Assembly: GCA_021205225.1 (NCBI GenBank) | Contig: JAJPXX010000025.1 | Location: forward strand, 1 to 35,199 | From: Lachnospiraceae bacterium | Lineage (GTDB): Bacteria > Bacillota > Clostridia > Lachnospirales > Lachnospiraceae | Direction: 5' to 3' | Length of the DNA: 35,199 nucleotides | In this document: positions 1 to 8,367 of the stretch, in pieces | How the letters are laid out: each line of letters begins with the position of its first letter | Position numbering within the stretch: the stretch's first letter is position 1 | The notes under the pieces: model-generated | Told to the model about the DNA's origin: nothing | Seen by the model: the letters and a program-made list of their open reading frames with translations, nothing else | The model's database searches: none | Translations under genes and position numbers: made by a program

Positions 1-109
1 TCTGTTTAAAAACAGCAGGCCGCAGGTCTACGCTACTCTTCTGAACTGTTACAAAAAAAAAAGGATATAAATAACAAAAAATAAAAATGGAAAGAAGATT
101 TGACAAACT

Positions 110-1387
110 ATGGATACGATGTATGAATCCCTCGGCGTCAGCCGGGAAGTATCTGATTTTGCTGAGACAATTTTAGCGGGATTGGAAGAGCGCTTCCATG
201 AAATTGATGAGACTGCAGAGTACAATCAGCTGAAGGTGATCAAAGCGATGCAGGACGCCCGTGTGAGCGCGGAATGCTTTGAGACCTCCAGCGGATACGG
301 TTATAATGACCGGGGGCGCGATACCCTGGAAGAGGTTTACGCGAATGTGTTTCGGACAGAGGCGGCTCTGGTGCGCCCGCAGATTACCTGCGGCACACAC
401 GCGCTTGCCATCGCGCTGTCCGCAAATCTCCGGCCGGGGGATGAAATGCTCTCTATCTCCGGCAAGCCTTATGATACCCTGGAGGAAGTGATCGGTATCC
501 GTCCTTCGCGAGGTTCCCTCGCGGAGTATGGTGTGACATACGCGCAGGTAGATCTGCTCCCGGATGGAAGCTTTGATTATGAGGGAATCCGCCAGGCGAT
601 CCGTCCGCAGACGAAGCTGGTGGAAATTCAGCGCTCGAAAGGCTATCAGACCCGGCCGACGCTTTCTGTTGCTCAGATCGGGGAAGCGATCGCCTTTGTT
701 AAACAGCTCCGCCCGGATATCATCTGCATGGTGGATAACTGTTACGGCGAGTTTGTAGAGCGTATCGAGCCGGGAGAGATGGGAGCGGACATGGTGGTAG
801 GTTCCCTGATTAAAAACCCCGGCGGCGGTCTTGCTCCGGCCGGCGGCTACATCGCGGGTACGCTTGCCTGTGTAGAACAGTGCGCGTTCCGTCTGACTTC
901 ACCGGGCCTTGGCCGGGAGGTCGGCGCCAATTTTGGCGTGATGCAGTCCTTCTATCAGGGGCTTTTCCTTGCCCCGACCGTGACAGCGGCTGCTTTGAAA
1001 GGCGCGATTTTTGCCGCAAATGTCTATGAAAAGCTGGGCTTTTCCGTCGTTCCAAATGGGACGGAGGAGCGGCATGACATTATTCAGGCTGTGGAATTCG
1101 GTTTCCCGGAAGGTGTGATCGCGTTCTGTGAGGGGATTCAGTCGGCGGCTCCCGTAGACAGCTATGTGACGCCGGAGCCCTGGGCGATGCCTGGTTATGA
1201 CAGCGACGTGATCATGGCGGCCGGTGCGTTCGTACAGGGCTCCTCGATCGAACTGAGTGCAGACGGACCGATCAAGCCACCCTATGCGGTTTATTTCCAG
1301 GGAGGACTGACCTGGCCGCATGCGAAGCTGGGAATCCTGAAATCCCTGCAAAGACTGGTGGAAAAAGGGCTCGTGCGGTTACCTTAA
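110..1387 (+). CDS. Aluminium-resistance / methionine gamma-lyase family PLP-dependent protein
   Basis: 425-aa ORF; PLP-Lys-like motif GSLIKNPGGG, CGTHALAIAL and GYGYNDRGRDTLE typical of the Met_gamma_lyase (aluminium resistance) family. Confidence 0.88.
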   Translation: MDTMYESLGVSREVSDFAETILAGLEERFHEIDETAEYNQLKVIKAMQDARVSAECFETSSGYGYNDRGRDTLEEVYANVFRTEAALVRPQITCGTHALAIALSANLRPGDEMLSISGKPYDTLEEVIGIRPSRGSLAEYGVTYAQVDLLPDGSFDYEGIRQAIRPQTKLVEIQRSKGYQTRPTLSVAQIGEAIAFVKQLRPDIICMVDNCYGEFVERIEPGEMGADMVVGSLIKNPGGGLAPAGGYIAGTLACVEQCAFRLTSPGLGREVGANFGVMQSFYQGLFLAPTVTAAALKGAIFAANVYEKLGFSVVPNGTEERHDIIQAVEFGFPEGVIAFCEGIQSAAPVDSYVTPEPWAMPGYDSDVIMAAGAFVQGSSIELSADGPIKPPYAVYFQGGLTWPHAKLGILKSLQRLVEKGLVRLP

Positions 1388-1437
1388 TGTTTAGTAACAA
1401 CTTGCTAAAGGCTGTATTTTTTTATAGCAGAGAGGAA

Positions 1438-2817
1438 ATGCAGATGGGAAAAACAGTGATCGTGATCGGTGCCGGTGCGGCTGGCCTTATGGCGGGTATC
1501 TCTGCCGCCCGCTGCGGCGCAAAGGTTACCATACTGGAAGCTCAGCAGCTTCCGGGCCGCAAGATTCTTGTCCCAGGCAAAGGCCGCTGCAATCTGACCA
1601 CTACAGCGAAAAATCTTCCCGGAAAGTATCATGGAACCGGCGCTGCACTTGCCAAAAAGCTGACGGAAGCATTTGGTTCCGATGATACGCTGCGTCTTTT
1701 TGGGGAGCTGGGGCTGCTCACGCAAAACAAAGAAGGACTGATTTATCCATATTCATCGCAGGCGTCCTCGGTTCTGGATGTCCTGCTCGCAGAGCTCCGC
1801 CGCTGGAACTGCAAGCTGAAGTTTTCCCAAAAGATCGAGCGAATCATCGATCATCAAACAGAAAAAAATAATGCAAATCGGACAACCGCCGCAAACAGCA
1901 CCCGTTTTTCTGTCATTACACCGACCTGGACCTATTCCGCAGACGCGCTGGTCCTGGCCTGCGGTTCAAAAGCAGCGCCCCAGGCAGGGGCGAGTGACAG
2001 CGGATATTCTCTCGCAAAAAGTCTTGGGCATACCATTATCCCCCTGCGGCCGGCGCTGGTGCCTTTCGTTTGCTCCAGATATTTTACGGAACAGGAGTTT
2101 GCGGGGGTACGCTGTCGCGCTAAGGTTACACTGCTGCACAGCGAGAGCGGATTATGGACGGATACGACTGAAAAAGTCCTTGCCTCCGATACCGGGGAAC
2201 TGCAGTGGACGCAATACGGGGTTTCTGGGATTGTGATCTTCCAGCTTTCCCGTTATTTCACAGATGCGCCGGAGTTAGATTCAAAAAAGGCATCTAATGA
2301 TTCAAAACAGGCCAGAAAACGATGCAATCATACAGATCCGGTTAATTATGTCCTGCGCATTGATTTTTTACCGGAGTACACAAGAAAAAGGCTGAAAGAA
2401 ATCCTTCTTCGAAGAGCAGCAGAGCTGTCAAAAGAAGCGCCTTCCGTCCTTTTGCGGGGTTTTCTGAATGGAAAGATGATTCCGCGCATTCTCTCCCGTG
2501 CCGGGCAGGGAAGGGTTCCTAAAACCTGCGGGGAATTAGAGGAAACATTTATCGACGCGCTCATTCAGACCATAAAAGAGTATATGCTGCCTGTCACTGG
2601 TACAAAATCCTTTGACCAGGCGCAGATCTGCGCGGGCGGGGTGGATTGCCGGGAGCTTTCCAGCCGGTTAGAATCAAAACTTCATAAGGGGCTTTATTTT
2701 GCCGGAGAAATGCTGGACGTAGACGGCCCGTGCGGCGGATACAATCTGCAATGGGCGTGGACGAGCGGATACCTGGCGGGTAAATATGCGGCAGAGGAAA
2801 TGCCAATTGAAAATTGA
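1438..2817 (+). CDS. NAD(P)/FAD-dependent oxidoreductase, HI0933/BaiN-like family
   Basis: N-terminal dinucleotide-binding VIGAGAAGLMAGISAA, PGRKILVPGKGRCNLTT, C-terminal GLYFAGEMLDVDGPCGGYNLQWAWTSG; RBS agagagg before ATG 1438/1444. Confidence 0.9.
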   Translation: MQMGKTVIVIGAGAAGLMAGISAARCGAKVTILEAQQLPGRKILVPGKGRCNLTTTAKNLPGKYHGTGAALAKKLTEAFGSDDTLRLFGELGLLTQNKEGLIYPYSSQASSVLDVLLAELRRWNCKLKFSQKIERIIDHQTEKNNANRTTAANSTRFSVITPTWTYSADALVLACGSKAAPQAGASDSGYSLAKSLGHTIIPLRPALVPFVCSRYFTEQEFAGVRCRAKVTLLHSESGLWTDTTEKVLASDTGELQWTQYGVSGIVIFQLSRYFTDAPELDSKKASNDSKQARKRCNHTDPVNYVLRIDFLPEYTRKRLKEILLRRAAELSKEAPSVLLRGFLNGKMIPRILSRAGQGRVPKTCGELEETFIDALIQTIKEYMLPVTGTKSFDQAQICAGGVDCRELSSRLESKLHKGLYFAGEMLDVDGPCGGYNLQWAWTSGYLAGKYAAEEMPIEN

Positions 2818-2986
2818 TCGGACGGCTGGATTTCAAGTTACTATTCACAACTGCGCCGTGAATGTAACGATTTCCATTCATTTTAAGAAAAAAAGCCATT
2901 ATTGATATGGTGAAACAATAACAGCCTGAAAATATCTGTTGTGCGCTGGCATAATTGCAGCACGAAATATAGTGAGGATAATCGGC

Positions 2987-3547
2987 ATGAAAAGAAAAGA
3001 ATTAATCGAAACGATTCTTCTGAATCATCCCATCTGTGAATATTACTTTGGGACAAAAGAGGAGATGATATTTTCAGATAAGGCCTGGGCGATCTGTGCG
3101 CGGGACTGTGCGCGTTATGGCCATTGCTGGACCTGCCCGCCCTACTGCGGGACGATTGAAGAAAAAATCGCCAAATGCCGGCAATATGATTCTTTTTGCC
3201 TTTACTCGACCGTCACAGAGACTCCGAATGCCTGGGAAAAGGCAACGAATCTGCGGGTGAAGCGCCAGCATGATGACCTGACTTTGACGATCCGGGATGA
3301 GTTAGTAAAAGAGTTTCAGGACTTCTATATCCTTTCGACCGGCTGTACCGAATGCCAGGTCTGTACCTGTCCGGACGCACCCTGCCGTTTCCCGGAGAAG
3401 CGATTCTTTTCCATGGAAAGCCACGGCGTTATCGTCATGGAAATGCTGGATAAAATTGGAATGTGTTCCAATTACGGCCAGGATACCGTTGTCTATTTCA
3501 CCATGATTTTATTTAATGAGGTTCAAGATGGCAGTCAGAATCAATGA
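2987..3547 (+). CDS. DUF2284 cysteine-rich putative metal-binding protein
   Basis: CWTCPPYCG and GCTECQVCTCPDAPCRFPEKRFFSMESHG motifs; ATG 2987 preceded by gtgagg. Confidence 0.85.
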   Translation: MKRKELIETILLNHPICEYYFGTKEEMIFSDKAWAICARDCARYGHCWTCPPYCGTIEEKIAKCRQYDSFCLYSTVTETPNAWEKATNLRVKRQHDDLTLTIRDELVKEFQDFYILSTGCTECQVCTCPDAPCRFPEKRFFSMESHGVIVMEMLDKIGMCSNYGQDTVVYFTMILFNEVQDGSQNQ

Positions 3548-5321
3548 ACTAAAGCTTCGTGTTGGCCACAGCTACGAAGAGCTGGAACAGGAAATATGCA
3601 AAACACTGCGTATTCAACGGGTTGAGCCAAGAGAATCTTCTCAGTGGATTCCCTCTATGCAGAAAAAGAAGGGCGAACAAGCGAATAGCGATCGGGCAAA
3701 GAATTTCAGAATACATGAAAAAAACAAAAAACCGGATTTCACTCCGGAATACGAAATCATCCGCCGCTCTCTGGATGCGCGAAAAAAGCCGGATTTGTTT
3801 TTTGTGTATACCATTGATGTAGATTTGCCGCATGCGCAGGCAGTCGTAAAAAAGCTGCGAAACCGCTACGTAACAGCCGTTGAACCAAAGAACTATGTCT
3901 TTCCTTACACAGTTCGAGCAGAGAGCGGCGATGCTCAGACATCTGATCGGCCAGTCATTGTCGGCAGTGGTCCGGCAGGCCTTTTCTGCGCACTGATGCT
4001 TGCCAGAGCCGGGCTGCGGCCAATCGTTCTGGAGCGGGGCGAGGCGGTTGAAAAGAGAACCAGAAGCGTACAGCATTTCTGGAAGACAGGGGAGTTGAAC
4101 CCGTCTTCCAACGTACAGTTCGGAGAAGGCGGTGCCGGCACTTTTTCGGATGGAAAGCTCAATACATTAATCAAAGATCCGGATGGCCGGATTCGCTTTG
4201 TACTTCATGAGTTTGTAAAGGCTGGCGCGGATGCTTCGATCCTTTGGGAACAGAAACCGCATATTGGCACGGATGTCCTCGCAAAAGTCGTCAGAGAGAT
4301 GCGGGAGGAGATTATCAGGCTTGGCGGAGAGGTACGGTTTGAAACGCAGCTGACCGATATTCGCATGGAATCGAACAGGCAAAATACAGTGTCCGGCAAA
4401 TATCTTCTTGAGTTGAATCACGGGGAAGCTTATCTCATGGCCAGTCAGGTGGTTCTTGCGATCGGCCACAGTGCGCGCGACACTTTCCGGATGCTGCAGG
4501 CCAAAGAGTTTTCCATGGAGGCAAAAGCATTCGCGGTTGGACTGCGCGTGGAACACAGCCAGAGCCAGATCAATCGAGCGATGTACGGCACAGAAAACGA
4601 AAACAGTCTGGGCGCCGCACCCTATAAGCTGACGCACAAATGTGAAAATGGACGGGGGGTCTATTCTTTCTGCATGTGTCCGGGCGGTTATGTCGTAAAT
4701 GCATCCTCCGCTCCTGGTATGACAGCGGTCAACGGTATGAGCTACAGCGGGCGGGATGGAAAAAATGCCAACAGCGCCATTGTCGTGACTGTAACACCAG
4801 AAGATTATCGGGCTTTTGCTGCTGATACAGGCTCCGAGAGCGATTATGGGGACGGAAATAACAGGAATCCCCTTGCGGGAATTCTTTTTCAGGAAAAGCT
4901 CGAACGAGCCGCCTGGAATTGCGCGAACGGGCAGATTCCCATCCAACGGTTCGAGGATTTCAGCAAGAAGCAGCCTTCGGCTGCACCGGGGAAGCTGCTC
5001 CCTGAAAATAAAGGACTGTGGAAGATGACGGATATCAGTTCCGTTTTTCCGGAAGAGTTAAATGCTTCCTTTATAGAGGGAATGCATGCATTCGGGCGCA
5101 CAATTCCGGGATTTGACGACCCTGATGTCCTGCTCTCTGGCGTGGAAAGCCGCACGTCCTCGCCTGTGCGCATTATACGGGGAGACGGCTGCCAGAGCAT
5201 TTCGCATCCGGGTATTTACCCCTGTGGGGAAGGCGCCGGATATGCGGGCGGAATTACATCCGCAGCGATTGACGGCATCCGTGTCGCAGAGGCGATCTGC
5301 CGGTCGAAGCTGGGGATTTGA
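3528..5321 (+). CDS. FAD-dependent dehydrogenase, COG2509-like
   Basis: VIVGSGPAGLFCALMLARAGLRPIVLERG, GEGGAGTFSDGKL, PCGEGAGYAGGITSAAIDG; overlaps upstream DUF2284 gene by 20 bp. Confidence 0.88.
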   Translation: MAVRINELKLRVGHSYEELEQEICKTLRIQRVEPRESSQWIPSMQKKKGEQANSDRAKNFRIHEKNKKPDFTPEYEIIRRSLDARKKPDLFFVYTIDVDLPHAQAVVKKLRNRYVTAVEPKNYVFPYTVRAESGDAQTSDRPVIVGSGPAGLFCALMLARAGLRPIVLERGEAVEKRTRSVQHFWKTGELNPSSNVQFGEGGAGTFSDGKLNTLIKDPDGRIRFVLHEFVKAGADASILWEQKPHIGTDVLAKVVREMREEIIRLGGEVRFETQLTDIRMESNRQNTVSGKYLLELNHGEAYLMASQVVLAIGHSARDTFRMLQAKEFSMEAKAFAVGLRVEHSQSQINRAMYGTENENSLGAAPYKLTHKCENGRGVYSFCMCPGGYVVNASSAPGMTAVNGMSYSGRDGKNANSAIVVTVTPEDYRAFAADTGSESDYGDGNNRNPLAGILFQEKLERAAWNCANGQIPIQRFEDFSKKQPSAAPGKLLPENKGLWKMTDISSVFPEELNASFIEGMHAFGRTIPGFDDPDVLLSGVESRTSSPVRIIRGDGCQSISHPGIYPCGEGAGYAGGITSAAIDGIRVAEAICRSKLGI

Positions 5322-5397
5322 CGAAATTAAAACAGAACAAGAATGTTCAAAATAGAGTCCATATTACGTATATAAAAGTTGAAAGGAGTAGCTACCG

Positions 5398-6327
5398 ATG
5401 GAATTTATAAAGGGAATTACTTTTGCCGCGTTTTCCCCGAAAGGCAGCCTGGAAACACCGGAAGCAGAGCAAAGCCTTCGCAATCTTGCGGAGCGGACAA
5501 ACGCCAATTTCATTATTCTCGTCCCGGTGGGACTGCAGGATACGCCCCAGTCGGAAACGATTGACTACCGCTCAGAAGCGACGGTAAGTGATAGGGAACT
5601 GGCCATGACCATTCGCAATGCCAAAGTGCTTGGGCTGCGGGTCGCACTGAAGCCGACTGTGAACTGCCGCAATGGTGTCTGGCGTGCGCACATTAATTTT
5701 TTCGACGAGGATGTACCCTGCGAGCCGAAGTGGAGCAACTGGTTCCCGGCTTACACGGATTTTCAGCTGCATTATGCAGAGATTGCGCAGCGGGAGGGCT
5801 GCGAGATGTTTCTTCCGGGCTGTGAAATGGTACAGAGTGAGCACCGGGAGCAGGAGTGGCGTCAGCTGATTGAGAAGATTCGCGGAGAATTTGGCGGCCT
5901 GGTTTCCTATAATACGGATAAGTATCAGGAGCACAATGTGAAATGGTGGGATGCGGTGGACGTGATTTCCTCGAGCGGCTATTACCCGATAAACGACTGG
6001 GAACGCCAGCTGGATCGGATTGAGACAGTTGTCCGGAAATTCAATAAGCCATTTTTCTTTGCAGAGTGCGGATGCATATCCACGGAAGGCTCCAAAATGG
6101 TGCCGAACGACTGGAATATGAAAGGAGCAGTAGACCTGGAAGGCCAGGCCGATTGGTACCGCACGATGTTTACCGCCGGCAGTAAGCGCGATTGGGTCGG
6201 CGGCTATGTGCTCTGGGACTGGAGCTGGAAGCAGTATCCCCTTACCGAGGCGGCAAAGGACAAAAAATACGATATCTATGGAAAACCTGCAGAGCAGGTT
6301 GTAGCGGAATTTTACGGCCATAAATAG
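5398..6327 (+). CDS. GH113-like glycoside hydrolase (TIM barrel)
   Basis: Overall layout of GH113; candidate catalytic Glu in LPGCEMVQSE and in FFFAECGCIS; YVLWDWSWKQYP near C-terminus; RBS gaaaggag. Confidence 0.7.
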   Translation: MEFIKGITFAAFSPKGSLETPEAEQSLRNLAERTNANFIILVPVGLQDTPQSETIDYRSEATVSDRELAMTIRNAKVLGLRVALKPTVNCRNGVWRAHINFFDEDVPCEPKWSNWFPAYTDFQLHYAEIAQREGCEMFLPGCEMVQSEHREQEWRQLIEKIRGEFGGLVSYNTDKYQEHNVKWWDAVDVISSSGYYPINDWERQLDRIETVVRKFNKPFFFAECGCISTEGSKMVPNDWNMKGAVDLEGQADWYRTMFTAGSKRDWVGGYVLWDWSWKQYPLTEAAKDKKYDIYGKPAEQVVAEFYGHK

Positions 6328-6375
6328 GAGAAAAAGCGGATTGCCTGGTTTGAAACAGGGAAAAGGAGGGGGATC

Positions 6376-8082
6376 ATGAGAAATAGAATGAGTTATCAAA
6401 ATTTTAATGTTGCGGTGTACTGCCCGGTGGGGGATGTTAACCGGATTACAGATTTTAAGGCATTCGAAGAGAAATTCCGCCTGCTTTCAGATCACGTGAA
6501 GATCGGACGGGTCTATCTGGAATGCTATCGGAGTGAAGAATGGTGTACGAAGGAACATCTGCTGGAAGTGAAAGACTATTTTGAAAGCAGAGGAATCGCC
6601 ACGTCTGGCGGGATTACGACCTGTGCCGACAGCAGCAAGGAAGGTTTTGCCTCTCTGTGTTATTCTACACCAAAAGACGAAGAAACTCTGCGGAAAGCTG
6701 TCGCTCTCAACGCGGAGATTTTTGACGAATTTATTTTTGACGATTTCTATTTTCTCAATTGCCGCTGTCCGGCATGCATTGAGAAGAAAGGGACCCGTAC
6801 CTGGTCCGAATTCCGCCTGGCAGAGAAAAAGAGAATCACGGAAGAGATTGTGATGAAGACCGCGAAAGCGATCAACCCGGCAGTCAATGTCATCGTAAAG
6901 TATCCGCAGTGGTATGACAGCTTCAATGAGGAAGGGTACGACCTGGAGATGGAACCGGCCATGGTTGACTCCATTTACACCGGAACAGAGACGCGCAACC
7001 CAGGATACACGCAGCAGCATATTCCGAAATATCTGAGCTATTTTATTATGCGTTATTTTGAAAACGCCGCGCCGGAGCGGAACCTGGGCGGCTGGTTCGA
7101 CCCCTACGAGTGTACCTATAACCTAACCTCCTATCTGGAACAGGGTTATCTGACACTGTTTGGAAAAGCGAAAGAGGTCACTTTATTCAGCCTAGGCTCC
7201 CTGTTAAATGATCCCGCTTATCGAACCTTCTGCGCCGCTCTGGAGCAGATGTTTGCAGACGCGGATGCTTTTTTAGGCAAGCTTGGGAACCCGGCTGGCG
7301 TAGCTGCCTACCGTCCGGCAAACGCGCATGGGGAGAACAATATCCACAATTACCTCGGTATGTGCGGCATCCCATTTGAGCCCTATCTTTGCTATCCGGA
7401 ACAGGCAGACGTGATTTTCTTAAGTGAGGGTGCCGCCGATGATAAAGATATCGTGAATAAGATGCAAAAAAGCCTTCTTGACGGTGCGCAGGTGATTGTG
7501 ACCAGCGGGTTTGTCCGCAAGCTTGGTTCTGCGTTTGGAGAATTCGTAAACGTAGCTTACAGCGCAAGGAAAGCACTTGTGACCAGATATGCGGACAGCA
7601 AAGATAATGGCATCAACATTTGCGGCTGTTACAGCGGGGACGCGCCGGTATTGATTCCGCAGATGGAATACTGCACGAACGATGTCTGGGAGCTGGCGGC
7701 AGGATACGGCACAGAGAGCGCTTTTCCGATTGTACTTCAGTGCAGCTACGGGAATGGAAAGATCAGCATTGTCACAATTCCGGATGATATGGGGGATCTG
7801 TATCACTATCCGGCGGAAGTATTGAATGTGATCCGGCGGACGGTATGTTCCAAAATGTCGGCGGTGCTGGAAGGACCGGCGGGAATTCAGATGTTTGTTT
7901 ACGATAACAACCACATCATCCTTCGCTCTGACCTGGATTATACCTCTGTAGTAATGCTCCGGCTGGCGGATAATATTCGAACTGTGCGGGAGCTTAGAAG
8001 CGGCCGGGAATTTCCTACTACAGACCATGCAGTAACCCTGCCTCTGAGATCAGCTGTAAATGTAATTCTGGAACTGGCTTAG
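6376..8082 (+). CDS. Putative glycosidase-like protein (TIM-barrel N-terminal, GATase-like middle domain), poorly characterised
   Basis: 568-aa ORF, RBS aaggaggggg; EFIFDDFYFLNCRCPACIEKKG; region QADVIFLSEGAADDKDIVNKMQKSLLDGAQVIVTSGF resembles the trimerisation/GATase-like domain of GH42-type proteins. Confidence 0.55.
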   Translation: MRNRMSYQNFNVAVYCPVGDVNRITDFKAFEEKFRLLSDHVKIGRVYLECYRSEEWCTKEHLLEVKDYFESRGIATSGGITTCADSSKEGFASLCYSTPKDEETLRKAVALNAEIFDEFIFDDFYFLNCRCPACIEKKGTRTWSEFRLAEKKRITEEIVMKTAKAINPAVNVIVKYPQWYDSFNEEGYDLEMEPAMVDSIYTGTETRNPGYTQQHIPKYLSYFIMRYFENAAPERNLGGWFDPYECTYNLTSYLEQGYLTLFGKAKEVTLFSLGSLLNDPAYRTFCAALEQMFADADAFLGKLGNPAGVAAYRPANAHGENNIHNYLGMCGIPFEPYLCYPEQADVIFLSEGAADDKDIVNKMQKSLLDGAQVIVTSGFVRKLGSAFGEFVNVAYSARKALVTRYADSKDNGINICGCYSGDAPVLIPQMEYCTNDVWELAAGYGTESAFPIVLQCSYGNGKISIVTIPDDMGDLYHYPAEVLNVIRRTVCSKMSAVLEGPAGIQMFVYDNNHIILRSDLDYTSVVMLRLADNIRTVRELRSGREFPTTDHAVTLPLRSAVNVILELA

Positions 8083-8176
8083 CACTGCCGGATAGCAATT
8101 CTATAAAAGCAGAAAAGATAGCCGAGAGTACGATCTGCGTCTGGCAATAGCCGGAAAACTTCTCTCGCAGTCCTGC

Positions 8177-8216
8177 GCATAAAAAACCCTGAGAACAATG
8201 CCTCAGGGTTTTTTTA
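8177..8216. terminator. Bidirectional intrinsic terminator
   Basis: aaaaaaccctgag aacaatgc ctcagggttttttt: perfect stem with A- and T-tracts on both sides between convergent genes. Confidence 0.88.
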
Positions 8217-8367
8217 TGCACAGAGCCGGATAAGGAATTTTGCGGCTATTGCCGCACCCGGCTCGCGCAGCGGATAGGGTGATAGGAGACTCCCCCTATC
8301 CGATTAAAGATACAACAGGAGCTTTTACACATGAGTCGCCAGCAAACGCTCCTGTCATAAAATTTCA

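Noticed and set aside
4167-4946. 259-aa minus-strand ORF (and similar antisense ORFs at 5572-6399, 7420-8028, 15246-16070, 31124-31906)
   Set aside because: Each is shadow to a well-supported sense gene, with no family motif or convincing RBS.
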